This document shows positions 1-6,248 of a DNA stretch of 14,662 bases, piece by piece (positions within the stretch are counted from its first letter, which is position 1; each line of letters opens with the position of its first letter). Made by a program: the position numbers and the translations under genes. A model generated the notes under the pieces. That model made no database searches and had not been told where the DNA came from. It saw nothing but the letters and a program-made list of their open reading frames with translations. Origin of the DNA: Candidatus Acidiferrales bacterium (GTDB taxonomy: Bacteria > Acidobacteriota > Terriglobia > Acidoferrales > UBA7541); NCBI GenBank assembly GCA_030043155.1, contig JASHYE010000063.1:1-14662 (forward strand), given 5' to 3'.

Positions 1-666
1 ACGGGCGCATTGAAAGAGCTGGCGCGGCTTGCGCCTCTCGATGAGGACGACAAAAAGTTGGTGCAGATTGTAGGGCGTGAATCGGAGAGACTGAACCAGA
101 TCATCACCGATTTCCTGGACTATTCGCGTGACAAGACCTATTCGTTTCTCGGCAGCGATGTGCACGTGCTGATCGACGAGGCGCTCACGCTGATTGAGCG
201 GGAGCAAAGCGCGGAAGGGAAGTACCGCATCGAGCGGCAATTCGCGGTGGAGCGCGCGATGGCGCGAGTGGACCGCGACCGCATCAAGCAATTGATCTGG
301 AATCTGTGCAACAACGCAATGAGAGCGATGCCCGACGGCGGAACGCTTACGGTCAAGCTCGATGCTGACGAGGAGTGGGTGCGCATAGGTATTCGTGATA
401 CGGGTGTGGGTCTGGACGCGCGGCAAGCAGCGAAATTATTCGAACCGTTTCAATCGGGCTTCCCGAAAGGCACTGGATTAGGGCTGGCGATTGTGTATCA
501 GGTGGTGCAGGCGCACGGCGGGAAAATTCGCGTCGAATCGGAGCCGGCGCACGGGTCGGAATTCGTGATTGAACTGCCGCGATTGGGCGGCGCGGAATTC
601 AGGGCGACGCATGCAAATGCGAGGCGCCTCGAGCGGCCGCAACCGGCGGCTGTCGGATGGGAGTGA
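1..666 (+). CDS. pilS: PilS-like sensor histidine kinase, 3' part (5' truncated by window edge)
   Basis: C-terminal catalytic part of a two-component histidine kinase that would phosphorylate the response regulator encoded 6 nt downstream. The frame is open from base 1, so the gene starts outside the window. The first residues ([19 protein letters not shown]) fit the second half of a HisKA dimerisation helix, so the phospho-accepting His lies just upstream and cannot be seen. The HATPase_c domain is complete: N box with [14 protein letters not shown] (about nt 304-345), G1 box DTGVGLD (about 397-417), an [18 protein letters not shown] stretch forming the F and G2 boxes (about 439-492). A short non-conserved tail follows the ATPase domain. 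Known: PilS-type kinases pair with NtrC-type PilR to control pilin transcription. The PilS name rests on the adjacent PilR and the pilus genes; sensing segments are not visible, so another NtrB-like kinase remains possible. Confidence 0.88.
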   Translation, partial: TGALKELARLAPLDEDDKKLVQIVGRESERLNQIITDFLDYSRDKTYSFLGSDVHVLIDEALTLIEREQSAEGKYRIERQFAVERAMARVDRDRIKQLIWNLCNNAMRAMPDGGTLTVKLDADEEWVRIGIRDTGVGLDARQAAKLFEPFQSGFPKGTGLGLAIVYQVVQAHGGKIRVESEPAHGSEFVIELPRLGGAEFRATHANARRLERPQPAAVGWE

Positions 667-672
667 GGAATT

Positions 673-2061
673 ATGGCGCACATGCTGGTCGTGGATGACG
701 AGAAGTCCATCTGCGAACTGTTGGAGATCACGTTTCGCAAGGAAGGGCATCGCGTCGAAGTGGCGAGCAATGGCGATGCGGCGAAGCGGCGGCTGGAATC
801 GCAAATCTACGACATCGTTATTTCCGACATTCGCATGCCAGATATGACCGGAGTGGACCTGCTGCGGTATTCGAAGGAAGTATCGCCGGCGACGGTCTTT
901 ATTTTGATTACGGGAGTGCCGACGCTGGGAACGGCGATCGAAGCGGTTAATTCTGGTGCGGACCGATATGCGATCAAGGGAGACAAGCTGCTGGAGGAAC
1001 TCCGCCCAGCGGTGCAGCAGGTAGCGGAAAACTTAAAGCTGAAAAAGGAAGCGGGGATTTTGCGACGCGAGCTGCGGCGCCTCACTGGCCTCGACAATAT
1101 TGTCGGCACAAGCGCGAAAATGCGCGCGATTTTCGAGCTGATCCAGACGATCGCACCGCAATCGAGCCGCGTGCTTATTACCGGGGAGAGCGGCACTGGA
1201 AAAGAGCTGGTGGCGCGTGCGATTCACGAAAACAGCGCGCGCGCAAAGGCACCGTTCATCACGATTAATTGCGGCGCTTTTCCAGAGACACTGCTCGAAT
1301 CGGAGCTTTTCGGCTACGTCAAGGGCGCGTTCACCGGCGCGAACGACAACCGTTCGGGGCTGTTTCAGGCCGCTGATGGCGGAACGCTGTTCATGGACGA
1401 AATCGGGAACATGAGCCCGACGATGCAGGTGAAGCTGTATCGCGTTCTTCAGGAAGGCAAGGTGCGGCCCATCGGGAGCACGGAAGAATTGGACGTGGAC
1501 GTGCGCGTCATCGCGGCGACGAATAAAGACCTGGAGAAGGAGATTGCGGAAGGGCGCTTTCGCGAGGATCTGTATTACCGGCTAAGCGTGATTCCCGTGC
1601 ACGTACCGGCTTTGCGAGACCGCCGGGAAGACATTCCTCTGCTGGCACGGCACTTTCTGGAGCGATTCCGTAACACAACCGGAAAGAAAATTGAAGGCAT
1701 CGAACCAAAGGCCATGGAGCGGCTGGAAGCGTACGACTGGCCGGGAAATGTCCGCGAATTGGAAAATACGATTGAGCGGGCTGTCGCGCTGGAGACGGAA
1801 AAGCGAATTATGCTCGAAGGCTTGCCGGAGCGAATCCTGATGTATTATCAAAACCATTTCGCCGAGCGGCAGGTTCCGGAGGAGACGACGCGCCTGATTC
1901 CCGATGGCGGCCTCGACCTGGAGAAGCATATTTCGGAAATCGAAAGGGCCTATTTATTGGGGGCCTTGGAGTGCTCCGGAGGGGTGAGGGTGCGAGCGGC
2001 GGAGCTGCTGCACATGACATACCGATCGTTCCGGCACTATGCCAAAAAATACGAGATTTAA
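673..2061 (+). CDS. pilR: PilR-like sigma-54-dependent response regulator
   Basis: NtrC-family transcriptional activator of 462 aa, full length. The N-terminal receiver carries the acidic pair D8/D9, phospho-acceptor D52 in SDIRMP, switch T80 and K102; K102 is followed by Gly rather than the usual Pro. The central AAA+ domain has Walker A GESGTGKE (171-178), the sigma-54 contact loop GAFTGA (218-223), Walker B ending D242-E243, and the arginine-rich FREDLYYRL and [10 protein letters not shown] segments. The C-terminus is a Fis-type helix-turn-helix (about 436-462, ending [13 protein letters not shown]). All motifs needed for ATP-driven opening of RpoN promoters are present. It follows the kinase gene by 6 nt, with a GAGG motif just before the ATG, so the two are cotranscribed. 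Two sigma-54 promoter candidates in front of the downstream pilin genes are its likely targets (inference). The PilR assignment over another NtrC-type regulator rests on this context and on the C-terminal helix. Confidence 0.93.
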   Translation: MAHMLVVDDEKSICELLEITFRKEGHRVEVASNGDAAKRRLESQIYDIVISDIRMPDMTGVDLLRYSKEVSPATVFILITGVPTLGTAIEAVNSGADRYAIKGDKLLEELRPAVQQVAENLKLKKEAGILRRELRRLTGLDNIVGTSAKMRAIFELIQTIAPQSSRVLITGESGTGKELVARAIHENSARAKAPFITINCGAFPETLLESELFGYVKGAFTGANDNRSGLFQAADGGTLFMDEIGNMSPTMQVKLYRVLQEGKVRPIGSTEELDVDVRVIAATNKDLEKEIAEGRFREDLYYRLSVIPVHVPALRDRREDIPLLARHFLERFRNTTGKKIEGIEPKAMERLEAYDWPGNVRELENTIERAVALETEKRIMLEGLPERILMYYQNHFAERQVPEETTRLIPDGGLDLEKHISEIERAYLLGALECSGGVRVRAAELLHMTYRSFRHYAKKYEI

Positions 2062-2091
2062 GATGGTGATGGCCGATCTGCGGTCGAGTTT

Positions 2092-3363
2092 ATGAAGTGG
2101 GCGATAAAAAAAATCGAGGCGACGCCAAACGCGAAGATCCGGCTGGCACTCACGATTATTCTCGTGGGCCTGGCGGTCGGATTTGCGACCCGGCGCGAAT
2201 TTTACTTCGAAGCTCTGGTAGATCCATTTTTTGGGTTTGCGCTTGCGAGCCTCGTGATATTGCACCTGCGCATAAGCCATCGTCTGTCAGATTTTCTTTC
2301 GGTCGCCTTGTGTACGATCGCGCTTGCTGCGGTGGACTTCTATATCCTCCGCTACCCGGCTCGAATAGCGGCTTGGTTGTCATTTCTCGGAGTCGGTAGC
2401 CTGCTGATTCTTGGAGTCCGCGCGATCTGGGCGCAGCGCATCGGCAGAAAACTGCTGCTTTATGCGTGGATACCGGCAGTTCTGTTTGTTGTTTCGGAAT
2501 GGTTTGCCTCAAACATGCTTGCCTGGGTGACTGCGGCTCACCCGACGACACCGGATTTGTATCTTATGTCGTTTGACGCGAGCCTGCACGTACAATTGAG
2601 CTTTGTGATGGGTCGCGCGTTCGCTTTGTGGACGTGGCTGCGCGTTCCGGGCTTGCTCTTCTATATCGGACTGGCGGTTCCTATTTCCCTTGTCTACGCA
2701 GGCAGGCTGGTGCGGTTCGGGCCCAAAGCATTCTCGGTGATGCTGGCATTCCTTATAACGGGCCCTCTCGGAATCCTCTTCTACTACATTTTCCCGGCCT
2801 GCGGCCCGGCCAACACGGCACATCAGTTTTTCCCGTTCCACCCACTTTCAATCGACCAAATGTCGCGCATGGTGCTTGAGCCCATCGCGAGCACAGGGGT
2901 CGAAAACGCCATGCCGTCCCTTCATATGGCGTGGACACTGCTGGCTTGGTGGTATTCGCGTGGCTTGAGCAAGTGGGAACGGTCGATCGCATTCGCATTC
3001 GTGGGTTTCACTGTCCTGGCGACGCTGGGTACCGGCGAGCACTATTTCATCGATTTAATTGTTGCGTTTCCATTCGCGCTAATGATCCAGTCGCTTTGTG
3101 CCTATCAGTTGCCATGGAGGAATTCCGCGAGGGTTGCGGCCTTTCTCTTCGGCGCTGGGACCACATTTGCCTGGCTCGCCGGACTACGTTACGCAAACCA
3201 CCTGTTCTGGGTTTCTCCGGTGATCCCGTGGTCCCTTGTAATTGCGACTGTCGCTGTCACGGAAATCCGACGCGCGAAGTTTCAGAAGACAGCGGACCTG
3301 GTGCGAATGAAACCGACAACTGCCCCAGGACCCGCAGTGAGAACGGCTGAGGCCTTGGGCTAA
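2092..3363 (+). CDS. PAP2-family (Aur1/Ipt1-like) membrane phosphatase or phosphotransferase
   Basis: Integral membrane protein of 423 aa with many hydrophobic segments spread over its whole length. The C-terminal half carries the PAP2 signature in the form typical of the PAP2_3 (inositol phosphotransferase-like) group: an AMPSLH motif with H278, and about 40 residues later GTGEHYFID with H317 and D321. These would be the catalytic His pair with its Asp partner. Family members hydrolyse or transfer phospholipid or polyprenyl (pyro)phosphates on the outer face of the inner membrane; the substrate here cannot be told. It starts 30 nt after pilR with no obvious Shine-Dalgarno, and no start codon lies further upstream in frame. 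It may read through from pilSR. An A8 tract sits at codons 5-8. An imperfect hairpin (TTCCCG/CGGGAA, 3367-3381) without a T run follows the stop. Confidence 0.8.
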   Translation: MKWAIKKIEATPNAKIRLALTIILVGLAVGFATRREFYFEALVDPFFGFALASLVILHLRISHRLSDFLSVALCTIALAAVDFYILRYPARIAAWLSFLGVGSLLILGVRAIWAQRIGRKLLLYAWIPAVLFVVSEWFASNMLAWVTAAHPTTPDLYLMSFDASLHVQLSFVMGRAFALWTWLRVPGLLFYIGLAVPISLVYAGRLVRFGPKAFSVMLAFLITGPLGILFYYIFPACGPANTAHQFFPFHPLSIDQMSRMVLEPIASTGVENAMPSLHMAWTLLAWWYSRGLSKWERSIAFAFVGFTVLATLGTGEHYFIDLIVAFPFALMIQSLCAYQLPWRNSARVAAFLFGAGTTFAWLAGLRYANHLFWVSPVIPWSLVIATVAVTEIRRAKFQKTADLVRMKPTTAPGPAVRTAEALG

Positions 3364-3540
3364 GCGTTCCCGTTACGGGAAGCGGGAAGTGACTGTTGGA
3401 TGTGACGTATTTTGTAGATTTTTGCGAGGAGAACTGATGCTTTTGGCTGGCGCGTCGAGCCGCGAAGTTGATGTGACTGTAAGCTGATGAAAACAATAAC
3501 GTTGCATATTAACGGCGGTCGGCTGCGAGTGCGAGAGAGT
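3364..3540. other. Non-coding leader region upstream of the first pilin
   Basis: This stretch separates the PAP2 gene from the sigma-54 site of the first pilin. It contains the short hairpin at 3367-3381 and an AT-richer patch around 3487-3512. It also has a repeated octamer GTGACTGT (3389-3396 and 3473-3480), and GATGTGAC at 3399-3406 and 3470-3477. These repeats lie roughly 90-180 nt upstream of the predicted transcription start, the range where NtrC-type activators usually bind, so they are candidate PilR sites; this is weak inference. A 16-codon open frame (3437-3487) with a GAGGAGA motif upstream is present but has no recognisable product. Confidence 0.35.
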
Positions 3541-3556
3541 TGGCGAAGGACGTGCA
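3541..3556 (+). promoter_or_regulatory. Sigma-54 (-24/-12) promoter of pilin 1
   Basis: The element reads TGGCGAAGGACGTGCA. The -24 GG (3542-3543) and -12 GC (3554-3555) are exactly 12 nt apart, as RpoN promoters require, with TGGC and TGCA matching the consensus half-sites. The predicted start is near 3567, giving a leader of about 68 nt to the pilin ATG. A 16-nt element with the same spacing precedes pilin 2, and a PilR-type activator is encoded upstream; together these make the call stronger than the motif alone. Confidence 0.65.
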
Positions 3557-3634
3557 GCTTACCCCAGTGCCACGCCGAAGATTTCCGAGAAACGCGGCTG
3601 CTGAAAGAACTTTAAGGAACTTCAAGGAGAGGAC

Positions 3635-4198
3635 ATGAACCTGAATCGAAACAAGAACCAGAAGGGTTTTTCGTTGATTGAGTTGCTGATCGTGGTGGCG
3701 ATCATCCTGATTATCGCCGCGATCGCAATCCCGAACCTGCTGCGCTCGAAGATGGCCGCGAACGAGGCCTCGGCAGTAGGCTCGATCCGTACCATCGTTA
3801 CGGCCGACATTACTTACAACTCGACGTACGGGAACCAGTTTGCGCCGACGCTGGCGACACTGGGCCCGGTGGCCCCAGGCTCAACAGCCGGCGTTAGCTG
3901 TGCATCTGCAGGCTTGCTTGATCCGCTGCTTTCTGGCGTGAGCCCGGCGGCGACCGTACCCGAGAAGAGCGGCTATTCATTCACTTATACGGCTACGGGC
4001 GCTGCGACGACCCCGGTGCCAGCGGGCTGCACAGCTGGTTCGGCAGGGTTTGTGATTGCGGCACACGCCATCACGGAAGGCACGACCGGAAATCGTTCGT
4101 TCTGCTCGGATGAGACGGGCGTGCTGTATGACGACCCGACCGGCGCAACGACGGCGACGACTGAGTCGACCTGCGAAGCGCTGACCCCATTGCAGTAA
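3635..4198 (+). CDS. pilA: Type IV major-type pilin, copy 1
   Basis: Prepilin of 187 aa. It has a short basic leader (MNLNRNKNQKG), a class III cleavage site between G11 and F12, Glu at mature position 5 (E16), and the hydrophobic helix LIELLIVVAIILIIAAIAI running into IPNLLRSKMAAN. The globular part has four cysteines (C89, C132, C157, C180) that could form two disulfides, and a Ser/Thr-rich C-terminus. The leader would be cut and N-methylated by a prepilin peptidase (not in the window), then the subunit assembled by the pilB/pilC machinery downstream. The start is fixed by AAGGAG five nt before the ATG. A sigma-54 promoter precedes it and an intrinsic terminator follows, so it can be a monocistronic, highly expressed unit. 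Its exact role compared with its paralogue (major or alternative pilin) cannot be told. Confidence 0.93.
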   Translation: MNLNRNKNQKGFSLIELLIVVAIILIIAAIAIPNLLRSKMAANEASAVGSIRTIVTADITYNSTYGNQFAPTLATLGPVAPGSTAGVSCASAGLLDPLLSGVSPAATVPEKSGYSFTYTATGAATTPVPAGCTAGSAGFVIAAHAITEGTTGNRSFCSDETGVLYDDPTGATTATTESTCEALTPLQ

Positions 4199-4220
4199 CA
4201 AACATCAACGTTTGAGCACG

Positions 4221-4253
4221 AAAGGGAGGGGCTGCCGCCCCTCCTTTTTTTTT
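4221..4253 (+). terminator. Rho-independent terminator after pilin 1
   Basis: Perfect stem GGAGGGGC (4225-4232) / GCCCCTCC (4237-4244) with a 4-nt loop, followed by a run of nine T (4245-4253). The upstream AAAG extends pairing into the T tract. It sits 22 nt after the pilin 1 stop and isolates this gene from pilin 2. Confidence 0.92.
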
Positions 4254-4302
4254 GTTTTGGACGCGGTTTCATACGGGCTAACGTGCTCGGTCTGCCCGTA
4301 AA

Positions 4303-4376
4303 GCCTCGGCCCGACGAACCACGTCGGGCCCTACAAAAGCGTGGGGTTGTAGGGGCCGACGTAGCTAGTCGGTCCG
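4303..4376. repeat. Pair of inverted REP-like palindromes (BIME-like element)
   Basis: Two similar palindromic units face each other. Unit A is a perfect 9-bp stem GGCCCGACG (4308-4316) / CGTCGGGCC (4322-4330) with a 5-nt loop. Unit B is GGGCCGAC (4353-4360) / GTCGGTCC (4368-4375) with one G-T pair and a 7-nt loop. Read outward from the shared spacer, both begin GTAGGG(G/C)CCGACGT, so B is a diverged inverted copy of A. The CCCTACAA/TTGTAGGG ends (4329-4336 and 4347-4354) pair with each other as well. The arrangement resembles REP/BIME elements of bacterial genomes. The rest of the pilin 1-pilin 2 gap (4254-4302 and 4377-4547) shows no gene or other structure I can support. Confidence 0.6.
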
Positions 4377-4547
4377 CATCTGCCCTCCGACAGCTTATGG
4401 CGGCCCAAACTGACATTTCCCGTCGCTTTCGTTCGAGTTCACTGTTGGGAATAGCCGGCACTGAAACAGCCTCGCTCAAACAATAGATAACGCTATCTGA
4501 ATCAATGGAATACACCGTAGAAAGCATCGACCCGATGGCGCTGGGAA

Positions 4548-4563
4548 TGGCAAGGGATGTGCT
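4548..4563 (+). promoter_or_regulatory. Sigma-54 (-24/-12) promoter of pilin 2
   Basis: The element reads TGGCAAGGGATGTGCT, with GG (4549-4550) and GC (4561-4562) 12 nt apart. It matches the pilin 1 element at 12 of 16 positions, and three of the four differences are transitions. The predicted start is near 4574, which rules out the upstream in-frame ATG at 4573 as the translation start and supports 4609 or 4624. Confidence 0.65.
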
Positions 4564-4608
4564 TTCTATCCCATGACTCGAAGGGAAGCTTTCGGTACAA
4601 GGAGAGGA

Positions 4609-5178
4609 GTGTCGGTCAGGACAATGGGCAAAGCCAAACAATTCGAAACGGCAATGGGGAGCAGCCGTGGTTTTTCCCTGATTGAGCTGCTCATCGTCGT
4701 AGCAATTATCCTGATCATCGCTGGAATTGCGATTCCGAACCTGCTGCGGTCAAAGATGGCCGCAAATGACGCATCTGCTGTGGAGAGCATTCACGCGATG
4801 CTGACGGCCTCAAGCGTGTACTACACGACCTATGATAACGGCTATCCTCCGAGCGCAACGGTGATGGGCCCGACGACTCTTGCCACGTGCAACCTGGCGG
4901 GATTGATTGATCCGCTTCTGGCGAATTCGCCGAATCAAAAGAGCGGATATACGGTTACGTATACCGGCCAAGAAGGGACCGTGAATGCGCCGACAGGCTG
5001 CGCTGCGCCCGGGTTTAATGGATTTCTGATCGCTGCGGTGCCGATCACTACAGGTGTGACAGGTGCGCGGAGCTTTTGCACTGAAGAAGATGGCGTAATC
5101 CACGTAGACGTGAACGGCGGCGCGATCGGCAGCGATACTACTTGCTCGGCGTTACCGATTCTGGCCACAGGGGATTAA
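4609..5178 (+). CDS. Type IV major-type pilin, copy 2
   Basis: Prepilin paralogous to the one encoded about 400 nt upstream. It shows the same cleavage motif (SSRG|FSLIELL, Glu at mature position 5), the same helix and IPNLLRSKMAAN segment, and the same layout of four cysteines in the globular part (contexts ATCNLAG, TGCAAPG, SFCTEE, TTCSAL). Start choice: GTG at 4609 lies four nt after AAGGAG, the same signal used by pilin 1, and gives a 21-residue leader. ATG 4624 and ATG 4654 are in frame and would give shorter leaders. ATG 4573 has no ribosome binding site and falls at the predicted transcription start, so it is unlikely. The DNA differs from pilin 1 at many synonymous sites even in the conserved helix, so the duplication is not recent. 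No terminator is visible after the stop, so transcription may run into lolA. Confidence 0.9.
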   Translation: MSVRTMGKAKQFETAMGSSRGFSLIELLIVVAIILIIAGIAIPNLLRSKMAANDASAVESIHAMLTASSVYYTTYDNGYPPSATVMGPTTLATCNLAGLIDPLLANSPNQKSGYTVTYTGQEGTVNAPTGCAAPGFNGFLIAAVPITTGVTGARSFCTEEDGVIHVDVNGGAIGSDTTCSALPILATGD

Positions 5179-5272
5179 TTCTCCGGCCACAACGGATGCC
5201 TGATAGCGCGGCCCAAGTAGGCTTCGGCATTTCCGCCCAGCAACAACAAGGCGCTCCTGCTACACTGTGGTC

Positions 5273-5959
5273 ATGCCTGCTTTGATCACGGTGCTGGCGA
5301 TTCTGCTCAGCTCACACCTCAGCGGAGCGCCCCCGATTCCCCAAAATCAGCGAACGGCCCGGCAGATCGCGCAAGCCTTTGATGCGCATTACCACCAGGT
5401 GCGCACATTGGCCGGTTATTTCCTCGAAAAATATACCTCGGGAGGATCGGGCCTGCTGGTTGAGAGCGGGACGGTCTATTTTGAGAAGCCGGGGCGGACG
5501 CGCTGGGATTACGATTCGCCAGAGAAGAAGATGTTTTTGGATGACGGGAAGAATATTTGGTTTTATGTTCCTGCGGATCATACCGCTAGCCGCACGCCGG
5601 CGAAGCAGAGCACAGACTGGCGAACGCCGCTGGCTCTGCTGGCAGGAAAGGTGGATCTGGAGCGGCTGTGCGGCAGTTTGAGCCTTGGTCAGACCAGCAC
5701 AGCCGAAGCTGATGATAGCGTCCTGATTTGCAAGCCGCGCAAGGCGGATGAGAACGTGTTCAGCCAGGTGCTGCTGGAATTGAATTCCCAGAACCAGCTT
5801 GTTCGGCTGGACATGCAGCAGCCGGGGGATTTGGAAATGGATTTTCATTTTGGCGATTGGCATGAGGATGCGCCGATCGAAGCTGCGAAATTTCATTTTG
5901 AGCCGCCGCGCGGTGTTGCCATTGTGGACGACGCGGAATTGGCGAAACAGGCACAGTAG
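5273..5959 (+). CDS. lolA: LolA-like periplasmic lipoprotein carrier
   Basis: Secreted protein of 228 aa with an N-terminal signal peptide (MPALITVLAILLSSHLSGA) and no lipobox Cys, so it is soluble in the periplasm. The body matches the LolA fold: the segment YFLEKYTSGGSG...GTVYFEKPGRTRWDY, then MFLDDGKNIWFYVP, corresponds to the conserved 'G.f...rPgr.RW.y' and 'DG..lW.Y.P' stretches. LolA carries outer-membrane lipoproteins from LolCDE to the outer membrane; no Lol partner is encoded here. Start: ATG 5273 has no clear Shine-Dalgarno; GTG 5267 is also in frame two codons earlier. A TACACT hexamer (5261-5266) ends six nt before the ATG. The last 15 codons plus stop are duplicated at 7658-7705. 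LolA-like proteins of unknown substrate also exist, so the true cargo is uncertain. Confidence 0.8.
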   Translation: MPALITVLAILLSSHLSGAPPIPQNQRTARQIAQAFDAHYHQVRTLAGYFLEKYTSGGSGLLVESGTVYFEKPGRTRWDYDSPEKKMFLDDGKNIWFYVPADHTASRTPAKQSTDWRTPLALLAGKVDLERLCGSLSLGQTSTAEADDSVLICKPRKADENVFSQVLLELNSQNQLVRLDMQQPGDLEMDFHFGDWHEDAPIEAAKFHFEPPRGVAIVDDAELAKQAQ

Positions 5960-6001
5960 CCCCGCAACAGTCAGCCAACCCCTCAGACACTCCCGGATTC
6001 C
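5910..6001 (+). repeat. Direct repeat, copy 1 (lolA 3' end plus downstream)
   Basis: The first 50 nt (GCGGTGTTGCCATTGTGGAC onward) match positions 7656-7705 with three differences. After the stop the similarity goes on more weakly through GTCAGCCAACCC and ends at CGGATTCC. The two copies flank the GT-C-like gene. Confidence 0.85.
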
Positions 6002-6248
6002 GGTCTTTCCCTGGAACGCTGTGGGAGTCCTGTCGCGTCTGCTTTTGTTTGCCGGGGCAACCGCCTTAAGCCGCCGAGACGCTCGCAGCTCTTTCGCTCC
6101 GCGCCACCAGTGGGCAGCGCACACGGCCACGGCGTTGCAACCACGGCCAGTAACGCTTTGGCGGCGCGGAAAGCGCGTGCTGACTGGCCGACGCTGCGCG
6201 TGGAGCGTAGAGTAAACCATTGCATCTGGTGGTGGAGGGTAGGGCGTC
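6002..6248. other. Gap between lolA repeat and the GT-C-like gene
   Basis: About 250 nt with no convincing gene, terminator or promoter. A longer open frame starting at 6110 runs through here, but it continues out of frame over the membrane-protein gene and has no protein-like character, so I treat it as a shadow. GGAGGG at 6233-6238 is the probable ribosome binding site of the next gene. Confidence 0.4.

Noticed and set aside
3367..3381. TTCCCG/CGGGAA hairpin after the PAP2 gene as a terminator
   Set aside because: Three-nt loop, six-bp stem and no T run after it; at best a weak structure.
3392..4448. ACTGTTGG shared by both pilin upstream regions (3392-3399 and 4441-4448)
   Set aside because: An 8-base match between two stretches of this length is expected by chance, and the positions relative to the promoters differ.
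4573..4608. ATG 4573 as the start of pilin 2
   Set aside because: No ribosome binding site, it coincides with the predicted sigma-54 transcription start, and it would give an oddly long 33-residue leader.
3985..4641. 218-codon open frame on the - strand across pilin 1 end, terminator and pilin 2 promoter
   Set aside because: Overlaps a clear pilin gene, a strong terminator and a promoter, and the product is low-complexity basic and Ser/Arg-rich with no domain character.
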